Shown here: positions 1 through 5,627 of the stretch, piece by piece
Position numbering within the stretch: position 1 is the stretch's first letter
Layout: the number at the start of each line of letters is the position of its first letter
NCBI GenBank assembly: GCA_964499015.1
Contig: CAZCJA010000087.1
Coordinates: 1-8,529, forward strand
Length of the DNA: 8,529 nucleotides
Reading direction: 5' to 3'
Source of the DNA: CAZCJA01 sp964499015
GTDB lineage: Bacteria > Elusimicrobiota > Elusimicrobia > F11
The notes under the pieces: model-generated
Databases searched by the model: none
What the model was told of the DNA's origin: nothing
What the model saw: the letters and a program-made list of their open reading frames with translations, nothing else
Translations under genes and position numbers: made by a program

Positions 1-344
1 TCCAAAAAATCTTTCGGATTAAACATGCCGATCGATGTCAGGCCGATCAAATTCTGCATTTGCTCGATGGTTTGGGTGTTGGCTTTGGCGCGTGCTTCAA
101 ACATGTCGGGACCACGGCGCTTTTTTACGTAATAAACCGCCCCGCCAATCAACAAAGCAGGCACCGCCAAAATCGCCAACCACATGCCGATCGGTGTTTT
201 TGTCGGATCGGATATGGGTGCGGCGGGTTTCATCGGCGCGGGCGCGCTGCGCGGCTGTCCCCACTTGGCGAAAACAATGCCGCACCAATGGCAATCAATG
301 GCCGCGGCGTCGACTTGCCTTTTACACGCGGGGCAATTTTTCAC
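1..344 (-). CDS. Zinc-ribbon, single-pass membrane protein (partial, C-terminus missing)
   Basis: Reading from a GTG at 344, the minus strand gives 114 codons without a stop before the left edge. Residues 4, 7, 18 and 21 are cysteines in a CPAC...CHWC pattern, a small zinc ribbon at the extreme N-terminus. A Pro/Ala-rich linker follows (about 30-50), then a hydrophobic membrane segment (about 51-73), a basic stop-transfer stretch (KKRR, 75-78) and a hydrophilic segment that may be helical. The ribbon would therefore be cytoplasmic on a type of small membrane protein common in bacteria. The GTG is chosen because the first CxxC begins three codons later, no upstream start fits, and GGAAG lies 7 nt before it. 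The gene overlaps the end of the PrpD-like gene by 23 nt, so it is probably the third gene of that operon. Function unknown; the ribbon could bind protein or nucleic acid. Confident it is a gene, not what it does. Confidence 0.75.
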   Translation of the reverse strand, partial: MKNCPACKRQVDAAAIDCHWCGIVFAKWGQPRSAPAPMKPAAPISDPTKTPIGMWLAILAVPALLIGGAVYYVKKRRGPDMFEARAKANTQTIEQMQNLIGLTSIGMFNPKDFL

Positions 345-1647
345 GATCGATCTTCCACAGGCTTTTCAAAAGTTTTTCCGACGGTTTTTTGCCCAAGGCC
401 GCGGTATTCCGGCGGAACTTGGCCTCAATTTCCGCGTCCGTCATCGCGCGGCCCGCGTAGCCTTTGGGCAGAAGAACCTCGCGGCGGTGCACGGAACCGT
501 CTTTTAAGTGCACGCGCACCGCATTCGGCAGGAATTTCGGATAAATCCGGGTATATCTGGGCGCTTCAATCACGGCCGTATTCTTCAAGAGCGCGCGCAC
601 ATCGCGATCCAAATAACGTTTCTTTTTAAATTGGTTGAGCGTCACGTCTCCGTCGAGAAGCGCGGCGATGACCAGATACGGCATGCTGTGATCGGCGGTT
701 TCGCGGGTGGTCGGCATCCATTTTTCTTTTTCAGAACCGATAATTTCCACCGCCGCTTTAAAGCTTTCGATCACGATTTTTTTAATCGGGCGCTTGCCGA
801 TATGCAGCCGCAATGACAGCGCCGCTTCGATCGCGCTTTGCGCGTGGTGTTCCGCCGGGAAAAATTTTGTGTGCGTCTTCATGATCATCCATGATTTACC
901 AAGCGGCCGCGTGTTGTAGCGCAGCGGCCCCGACACCTGCGCTTCGAAACCGTGGCGTCCGGAAAAAATGTCGGACGGACCGGTGAACCCGCCTTTGGCC
1001 AGAAGCGCCGCCCACAACCCGGCGCGGGCCGCGTAGGCCGCGCAGGCCGCTTTCCAATCGGAGATCGATCCCACCCGCGTTTGCCGCATGGCCACGTTTC
1101 CGACGACAGCCAGCGCAATCGCGTGCCGCGTTTGTTCGGGCGTGAGCCGCAAAATATAAGAACAGCCGACGGCGCTCGCCGTCGGCAAATAGGTTACATG
1201 GTCCCAGCCGCGCGCGCGAATCGATGCCGCGTCGCACAACCGGCAATAGACTTCGTAGCTCAACACCATCGCGCGAACCACGTCGCGGCCTTGGCTGTTG
1301 GACTTGGAAACCTGCGCGGCGGCCCAGAGCGCCGCCAACACGTCCGATGGATGGCAGGGCTCTTTCGATAAATAGGTGTCGTTGAAATCAAGCGCGCGCA
1401 CGCCGGTGCCGTTCACCCACGCCGCAACTTCGAGCGATGCTGTTTTGTTTGTCCCCCACACGGACAACGGGCCACTTTGGTTCTGCAAAAGCGTGTTGCG
1501 CAGGCGCGCGACTTGCGGCTCGTTGAACGCGCCGTAGAAGCAACCGATCGCATCCAGAATGCGGCGCATGGCCTCGTGTTCAACGTATTTCGGCAGTTTC
1601 AATGAGCGGAATGTCGACGGATATTGGGCCAGTATTTTTTCTAGCAC
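322..1647 (-). CDS. MmgE/PrpD family protein (2-methylcitrate dehydratase-like)
   Basis: A 441-residue enzyme of the MmgE/PrpD fold, the family of 2-methylcitrate dehydratases and cis-aconitate decarboxylases; family members are usually about 450-490 residues. Visible family signatures are LDFNDTYL (D87, D90), HPSD (H99), RARGWDHVTY (H150), DWKAACAAYAARAG (K199), KFFPAEHHAQSAIEA (H267/H268) and TRETADHSMPY (319-324). From memory of the ACOD1 structure, D90, H99, H150, K199 and H267/H268 match the spacing of its active-site Asp, His, His, Lys and His, so the enzyme looks intact. The exact substrate cannot be told. The reading frame stays open further upstream, through trmL, but that extension is the out-of-frame shadow of trmL and lacks family similarity. 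The GTG at 1647 overlaps the trmL stop by 7 nt and has GGAG 8 nt upstream. No prpB, prpC or acyl-CoA genes lie nearby, so a role in propionate breakdown is only inference. Confidence 0.9.
   Translation of the reverse strand: MLEKILAQYPSTFRSLKLPKYVEHEAMRRILDAIGCFYGAFNEPQVARLRNTLLQNQSGPLSVWGTNKTASLEVAAWVNGTGVRALDFNDTYLSKEPCHPSDVLAALWAAAQVSKSNSQGRDVVRAMVLSYEVYCRLCDAASIRARGWDHVTYLPTASAVGCSYILRLTPEQTRHAIALAVVGNVAMRQTRVGSISDWKAACAAYAARAGLWAALLAKGGFTGPSDIFSGRHGFEAQVSGPLRYNTRPLGKSWMIMKTHTKFFPAEHHAQSAIEAALSLRLHIGKRPIKKIVIESFKAAVEIIGSEKEKWMPTTRETADHSMPYLVIAALLDGDVTLNQFKKKRYLDRDVRALLKNTAVIEAPRYTRIYPKFLPNAVRVHLKDGSVHRREVLLPKGYAGRAMTDAEIEAKFRRNTAALGKKPSEKLLKSLWKIDREKLPRV
352..356 (-). promoter_or_regulatory. 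Ribosome binding site for the zinc-ribbon gene
   Basis: GGAAG on the minus strand, 7 nt before the GTG at 344 and inside the 3' end of the PrpD-like gene. It supports a GTG start placed just before the first zinc-ribbon cysteine. Confidence 0.6.
1165..1186. repeat. Perfect 10-bp inverted repeat with 2-bp centre, inside the PrpD-like gene
   Basis: GCCGACGGCG (1165-1174) and CGCCGTCGGC (1177-1186) are exact reverse complements. On the transcribed (minus) strand the hairpin is followed by a T-rich stretch, TGTTCTTATATTTT, which gives it the look of an intrinsic terminator inside the coding region. It encodes the PTASAVG segment, close to the conserved His of GWDHVTY. Coding constraint plus chance in GC-rich DNA could also explain it. 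Confidence 0.5.
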
Positions 1648-2138
1648 AGGGTGAGCTCCAATTGGCGGGCGGCCTCGAACGCGGCCACGCCCACCGCGGT
1701 GGCAAGATTGAGAGAACGGATCGTATCCAAAACGGGTATGCGCAGAAGTTTGTCTTCGTACTCGGTGTAAAACCGCGGCGGAAAGCCGCTGCTTTCTTTG
1801 CCGAAAACCAGATAAGCGGGCGCCGCTATCTTCGCTTCCCAAAGGGATTTCCTGCCTTTCGTGGAGAAAAAAAACATATTCCCCTCCCCCTGGCCGGGGG
1901 AGGAAGTGCTATTTAAAAAAGCGTTCCAGTCCGGGTGCACCTGAAGGCGGAGCTTGGGCCAATAATCCAGGCCGGCGCGTTTCAGCGCACGCTCTTCCAA
2001 TGAAAAACCCAGCCTCCCGACGAGGTGCAAAGTCGCCCCAAGGCCGACGCAGGTACGCCCGACGTTCCCCGTATTTTGGGGTATCTCGGGCTCAACTAAC
2101 ACTATATTTAACGCGGTGTTTTCGTGTCTTGACTTCAA
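1641..2138 (-). CDS. trmL: tRNA (cytidine/uridine(34)-2'-O)-methyltransferase, TrmL type
   Basis: A 165-residue SPOUT-class methyltransferase that, by family, methylates the 2'-OH of the wobble base 34 of certain leucine tRNAs using S-adenosylmethionine. Family hallmarks run the whole length: NIVLVEPEIPQNTGNVGRTC at 11-30, LKRAGLDYW at 52-60, LVFGKESSGFP at 110-120, and IRSLNLATAVGVAAFEA at 140-156, the knotted SAM-binding region. Length is normal (E. coli TrmL is about 157). Translation starts at a TTG: no in-frame ATG lies between it and the first motif, and AAGGA sits 8 nt upstream. Residues 76-87 (STSSPGQGEGNM) make a longer loop than in E. coli TrmL, about six extra residues, and are encoded by a GC-rich palindrome followed by a T8 run. 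It heads a three-gene operon, overlapping the PrpD-like gene by 7 nt. The identification is secure; the start is likely. Confidence 0.92.
   Translation of the reverse strand: MKSRHENTALNIVLVEPEIPQNTGNVGRTCVGLGATLHLVGRLGFSLEERALKRAGLDYWPKLRLQVHPDWNAFLNSTSSPGQGEGNMFFFSTKGRKSLWEAKIAAPAYLVFGKESSGFPPRFYTEYEDKLLRIPVLDTIRSLNLATAVGVAAFEAARQLELTLC
1656..1659 (-). promoter_or_regulatory. Ribosome binding site deciding the PrpD-like gene start
   Basis: GGAG on the minus strand, 8 nt before the GTG at 1647, within the last codons of trmL. It favours this start over the much longer upstream extension of the same frame and suggests coupled translation with trmL. Confidence 0.6.
1883..1903. repeat. GC-rich palindromic element inside trmL (8-bp arms, 5-nt loop)
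   Basis: CCTCCCCC (1883-1890) and GGGGGAGG (1896-1903) are exact inverted arms around TGGCC. The composition is unlike the surrounding coding DNA. It encodes part of a loop that is about six residues longer than in E. coli TrmL, and it keeps the frame open. On the minus (coding) strand an 8-T run follows 8 nt after the hairpin, at 1867-1874. This fits a small mobile palindromic repeat inserted in frame, but only one copy is present in the window. Confidence 0.55.
2103..2108 (+). promoter_or_regulatory. Candidate -10 box for the TPR gene
   Basis: TATATT, five of six matches to the sigma-70 -10 consensus, lies inside the 5' end of trmL. It would start transcription near 2115, about 49 nt before the ATG at 2164. 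I see no convincing -35 box at the right distance. Confidence 0.3.
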
Positions 2139-2146
2139 TTTGTATT

Positions 2147-2151
2147 TCCTT
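2147..2151 (-). promoter_or_regulatory. Ribosome binding site supporting the TTG start of trmL
   Basis: AAGGA on the minus strand, 8 nt before the TTG at 2138. It sits in the 25-nt space between the divergent start codons of trmL and the TPR gene. Confidence 0.6.
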
Positions 2152-2163
2152 CAGAATATCACT

Positions 2164-2796
2164 ATGGAGCCGAACCTGACCGCGGACGACTATTATAAAA
2201 AAGGGCTTCAATTGAAAGCCTCGGGCCAAACCGACCGCGCGCTCACCGAATTTCGCCGGGCCGTCCTGGCCGACGCGAGCCACGGCAAATCCCACTTTGA
2301 AATCGGGCTTATCACCAAATCCAAAGCCGCCGCCGATCCGTATTTTTTACGCTACGCCTACGACGCCTTTAAAAACGCGGTGCGGCTCGACAAGGCCAAC
2401 GAGCAAGCGCACGACCAATATATCATGGTCGGCCAGAAAATGGGCAAGCTGGACGAGATCCACCGCGAATACGACGCGCTCGCCAAGTCCAACCCCGAAA
2501 ATCCGCTTTATACGCGCTGCGCCAAAAACATCGTCACTCTATCTATGGCTCTGATTCCAGACCAAGTCAACATTGGTTCCGTCGGCAATTCGGGCGGCAT
2601 CCGTAAGATTCTGCTTTTCACGTCCCTCGGCATGATTCTTTTCGGTTTTGCCCTCATCTTCGGCCCCCCGATCAGCAATAAAACGGGCACCTCGAAGATG
2701 GACACAAAAGTCATGAAGAGAACAATCATTCTCGGATTTATTTCGATTTTAGGCGGGGCGGGCGGCTTTTACGTGCGCGGGCGTTTTAACCGCTAA
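2164..2796 (+). CDS. TPR-like repeat protein with two C-terminal membrane segments
   Basis: A 210-residue protein I do not recognise beyond its architecture. Residues about 8-41 form a TPR-like helix pair (YYKKGLQLKASGQTDRALTEF then AVLADAS). Two more such units are weaker, at about 60-90 (AYDAFKNAVRLDKANEQAHDQY) and 92-123. Two hydrophobic segments follow, at about 148-170 and 186-204, and the protein ends in a basic tail (RGRFNR). The N-terminal repeats would sit on one side of the inner membrane, probably as a protein-binding scaffold. The ATG at 2164 is preferred because TPR similarity begins right after it. A GTG at 2116 would add 16 residues with no repeat character and overlap trmL. 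No Shine-Dalgarno precedes the ATG. It is the only plus-strand gene in the window, divergent from trmL and convergent with the M16 operon, so it is its own transcription unit. Confidence 0.8.
   Translation: MEPNLTADDYYKKGLQLKASGQTDRALTEFRRAVLADASHGKSHFEIGLITKSKAAADPYFLRYAYDAFKNAVRLDKANEQAHDQYIMVGQKMGKLDEIHREYDALAKSNPENPLYTRCAKNIVTLSMALIPDQVNIGSVGNSGGIRKILLFTSLGMILFGFALIFGPPISNKTGTSKMDTKVMKRTIILGFISILGGAGGFYVRGRFNR
2192..2197 (-). promoter_or_regulatory. Candidate -10 box for the trmL operon
   Basis: A perfect TATAAT on the minus strand, inside the early codons of the divergent TPR gene. Transcription would start near 2185, leaving a leader of about 47 nt before the trmL TTG. No good -35 hexamer is seen 16-18 nt upstream, so this rests on the -10 box and its position. 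Confidence 0.35.
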
Positions 2797-4194
2797 CTAG
2801 CGAATCGATTCCAACGGTATTTCCACGACATTTCCCAACTGATTCAGGGGCGTTCCCAACTTGTTTTTATCTCCCACCACCAAAATCTTCATCTTCTCCG
2901 GCGTGTAATATGCTTTCGCGGTGTTCAATACGTCGGCGCCGCTGACCGCCGCGACGTTGGCGAGGAACGTTTCCAAATAATCCGCCGGATACCCGTGAAA
3001 CTCCAGATCCGCTTTCTGCGCTGCGATGGCGGCCGGCGAGTTGAAATTAAAAATGAAGGAATTGCTGATCGAATCTTTGGCCAGCTTGAGCTCCTCGTCG
3101 GTCGGAGGCGCTTCCGAAAACTTTTTTAGTTCTTCGTTAATGGCGGTAATGATCTGCGCGGTTGAGGCGGCCTTGGTCTGCGCGCCCAGGCCGATGATGC
3201 CCGGCCCGCGCGGCTCGAGAACAAAGCTTCCCACCGCATAGGCCAACCCCAGCCTAGAACGGATCTGCCCGAATAAGCGCGACGCGCCGCCGCCACCCAG
3301 AATATAGTCGGCGATCATGAGCTTGAAATGATCGGGATGGTGGCGGGCCACGCCAAGACGGCCCGCGGTCACGCGGGATTGATTAATGTCTTTTTGAACG
3401 AAAAAGATCGCTCCTTCCGGCGGGTTTCTCAACGCATAATCGTAGCGTCCGACGCTGCGGCCCGTTTTTTTCCACGGCGCGAGCGCCGCTTCCAGCTCCT
3501 TCACGAGCTCATCCGTCTTGAAATCACCGACCGCGATGATGATCGCCTCATCGGGCACGATAATCCGCTTGTGCGCGCGCAGCAGATCGGCACGGCCTAT
3601 TTTCTTAACAGACCGCTCGTTTACTTCGCGCGCATAAATGTGGTGTTCGCCGAAAATCACGTCGCGAAACGCGCGGCGGCCGACATTCGCCGGGTCGTCG
3701 TTCTTGCGGCGCAGAGCCTCGTTCATTTTTGATTTGGCGATGGACACCTGCTCGGCGTCAAACCCCGGGCGAAGTAAAACGTCAACGAAAAGAGCGAGGC
3801 TGCGGGATCGGTTCTGCGTGAGCGTATTGAGCGAAATGACCGCCTCTTCATAATTCATCTTGGTTTCGATCTCGGAGGCCATGCGCTCCAACTCCTCATC
3901 AAGCTGATGTGGTTTGTGCAGCGCCGTGCCGCCCGAGCGCCACACGTCGCCGGCCATTCCCAGCAGGCCGGCCTGGCTTTCGTCTTCGTCGGCGGGGCTG
4001 GTGCGCATCTTGACGGAAATGGAAATGAGCGGAAGTTCGTGGTCTTCGAGCAAATAAGCCACCGCGCCGTTCGACAATACGAGGCGCGTGGGTTCCGCCG
4101 GCGTGAATTTGAGCGGCGCCACAGGACCGACGTCCGGGGGTTTGGCATACGCGGAGCCGGCCAACAAAAGAACGACGAAGAGCGCGCGCTTCAT
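2797..4194 (-). CDS. M16 peptidase-like protein, non-catalytic subunit
   Basis: A 465-residue M16 (pitrilysin/insulinase) family protein. A signal peptide (about 1-18, hydrophobic core then SAYA/K) directs it across the inner membrane. Two M16 domains follow, at about 30-230 and 255-445. The zinc motif HxxEH is lost: where the partner has GMAHMFEHMLFKGT, this protein has LLGMAGDVWRSGGT (77-90), placing Met, Asp and Val at the His, Glu and His positions. It keeps the second-domain signature SRLFGQIRSRLGLAYAVGS (305-323), including R312 and Y319, the Arg/Tyr region known in M16 partners to help hold substrate. This fits the inactive half of a two-chain M16 peptidase. It starts 4 nt inside the catalytic subunit gene (ATGA overlap), so translation is probably coupled and the subunits made in matched amounts. 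It is the last gene of its operon, and its stop abuts that of the convergent TPR gene. Substrate unknown. Confidence 0.9.
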   Translation of the reverse strand: MKRALFVVLLLAGSAYAKPPDVGPVAPLKFTPAEPTRLVLSNGAVAYLLEDHELPLISISVKMRTSPADEDESQAGLLGMAGDVWRSGGTALHKPHQLDEELERMASEIETKMNYEEAVISLNTLTQNRSRSLALFVDVLLRPGFDAEQVSIAKSKMNEALRRKNDDPANVGRRAFRDVIFGEHHIYAREVNERSVKKIGRADLLRAHKRIIVPDEAIIIAVGDFKTDELVKELEAALAPWKKTGRSVGRYDYALRNPPEGAIFFVQKDINQSRVTAGRLGVARHHPDHFKLMIADYILGGGGASRLFGQIRSRLGLAYAVGSFVLEPRGPGIIGLGAQTKAASTAQIITAINEELKKFSEAPPTDEELKLAKDSISNSFIFNFNSPAAIAAQKADLEFHGYPADYLETFLANVAAVSGADVLNTAKAYYTPEKMKILVVGDKNKLGTPLNQLGNVVEIPLESIR

Positions 4195-5627
4195 TTCTTT
4201 TTCACCAATTCGGCGACGGTGCGGTTCGACGGAATGAGATAGGTGTTGGCGACGCGTTTGACGTCGTCAGCGGTCACGCCGCGCATCGCTTTAACCAAAT
4301 GGAACAAGAATTGCCAGTCGTCGGTCAGCGCCTCGTAATAGGCGAGTTGATTGGCCAACCCCACGTTGGAAGCGAGGCCGCGCATGAGTTCGGCTTCAAT
4401 TTTGCTTTTAACGGTTTCCAGCTCTTCCGCGGTCGGCCCGTCCTTCTTCAACTCTTCAATCTCCGCATCGATCGCTTTTTCCAAATCGTTCACCGTGTGC
4501 GGCGCTCGCGGCTGGCCACCAAAGGCGAACAAGCACGGGTCGCGTTCGCCGGGCAATGTCGAACCGGCCCACAACCCCACGCCGATGCGCGACTTCTCGA
4601 TAATATTGCGGTTGAAGCGCGATGTCCGCCCGCCATCGAAGATCTCCGCCGCGACTTCCAGCGCGGGGCCATCCGCGTGAGTCATGCTCGGGCGGTGATA
4701 GCCGATCAACAGCGACGGCTCGGCGTTGAACTCGACGGTCACGCGGCGTTCGCCTTCCTGTTTCGGTTCAACCGGAATGGCCGGCCGTTCGTTGGGGGCG
4801 GCCGACGGAATGGGTTCGATGTATTGGCGCAAAAGTTTTTCGATCTCGTCGGCTTTCACGCCGCCCACCACCGCCAGCACCAACCGGCTGATGTCGTAAT
4901 GCTTTTTGAAAAATTCCTCGGTTTCTTTCCTATTAATACTCGAAATGTCGCTTTCCCAACCCACGATCGGCCGGCCATACGGATGCGCCATGAAGGCGGC
5001 GCCCAAAAAGTTTTCCCATAATTTTCCGCTGGGAGAGGTGTCGACGCGCAAACGCCGTTCTTCCATCACCACCGCGCGTTCCTTATAGAATTCGCGCAGT
5101 ACCGGATTGCGCATGCGGTCAGCCTCCATGGCCATCCATAGCTTCACGCGGTTCGCCGGCAGCGAGATCACGTAATTGGTGAAGTCGTAGCCGGTGGAAG
5201 CGTTTAAATCCTGCGCGCCGACGCGTTCGTAAATTTGCCAAAACTCTTCGGGGACGATGTACTTCTCATGCTCGCGCTCAAGTTCTTCGCGCCGTTTCAA
5301 GTCGCCTTTGGCTTCGGCGGCGTCGATTTGGTCGAGCAGCGCTTTTTCTTTGGCGTAATCGGTGACGCCGATGGTTTTGGTGCCCTTGAAAAGCATGTGC
5401 TCGAACATGTGCGCCATGCCGGATTTCCCCATCTCGTCGTCCATGCCTCCCGTGCGAATGTACATGGCGAAGGAAACCGTGGGCGATTGCGGGCGCTCGA
5501 CCACCAGCGCGCGAAAACCGTTTTTCAGCGTGATGCGTTTAACGCGGGCCGGAAAATCGGCCAATGGATCGGCAAATGATAAGGAGGCGGAAAGAAGGAG
5601 AAGCGCGCTGAGAAGGAACCGTTTCAT
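4191..5627 (-). CDS. M16 zinc metallopeptidase, catalytic subunit
   Basis: A 478-residue secreted or periplasmic peptidase of the M16 family. Residues 1-19 are a signal peptide (MKRFLLSALLLLSASLSFA then D). The inverted zinc motif is HMFEH (H73, E76, H77): the two His bind zinc and E76 should be the catalytic base. E190 in KERAVVMEERR matches the third ligand of pitrilysin by pattern, with E183 as the second conserved Glu. The ligand lies about 36 residues further from the motif than in pitrilysin because of a charged, probably helical insertion around 95-130. A second M16 domain follows (about 225-470). There the region matching the RxxxGLAY signature reads KSRIGVGLWAG, lacking the Tyr that the downstream partner keeps. 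The pair therefore looks like one active site shared between two chains, as in the Sphingomonas heterodimeric M16 enzyme. The ATG overlaps the sseB-like stop (ATGA), with only a weak Shine-Dalgarno. Confidence 0.93.
   Translation of the reverse strand: MKRFLLSALLLLSASLSFADPLADFPARVKRITLKNGFRALVVERPQSPTVSFAMYIRTGGMDDEMGKSGMAHMFEHMLFKGTKTIGVTDYAKEKALLDQIDAAEAKGDLKRREELEREHEKYIVPEEFWQIYERVGAQDLNASTGYDFTNYVISLPANRVKLWMAMEADRMRNPVLREFYKERAVVMEERRLRVDTSPSGKLWENFLGAAFMAHPYGRPIVGWESDISSINRKETEEFFKKHYDISRLVLAVVGGVKADEIEKLLRQYIEPIPSAAPNERPAIPVEPKQEGERRVTVEFNAEPSLLIGYHRPSMTHADGPALEVAAEIFDGGRTSRFNRNIIEKSRIGVGLWAGSTLPGERDPCLFAFGGQPRAPHTVNDLEKAIDAEIEELKKDGPTAEELETVKSKIEAELMRGLASNVGLANQLAYYEALTDDWQFLFHLVKAMRGVTADDVKRVANTYLIPSNRTVAELVKKK

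Noticed and set aside
322..1647. Naming the PrpD-like gene prpD and assigning a methylcitrate cycle
   Set aside because: The family contains several activities and no other pathway gene is in the window.
1648..1842. Upstream extension of the PrpD-like reading frame (about 65 residues)
   Set aside because: It overlaps trmL in another frame, is Arg-rich shadow sequence without family similarity, and the GTG at 1647 has a good Shine-Dalgarno.
2129..2159. TTGACT with a GAATAT box as a plus-strand promoter just before 2164
   Set aside because: The -35 hexamer is good, but the -10 matches only three of six bases and the spacing is 19 nt. TATATT at 2103-2108 is a better -10.
2116..2163. GTG start of the TPR gene at 2116
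   Set aside because: It would add 16 residues without TPR character and overlap the trmL start; the ATG at 2164 directly precedes the repeat region. Not fully excluded.
2791..2802. Small inverted repeat CGCTA-AC-TAGCG across the two convergent stops
   Set aside because: Five base pairs around a 2-nt centre is too weak for a terminator, and its bases are largely set by the stop codons.
4299..5021. 240-codon open frame on the plus strand opposite the catalytic M16 gene
   Set aside because: The minus strand here is a certain M16 peptidase; the plus-strand translation has no recognisable domain and is a shadow.
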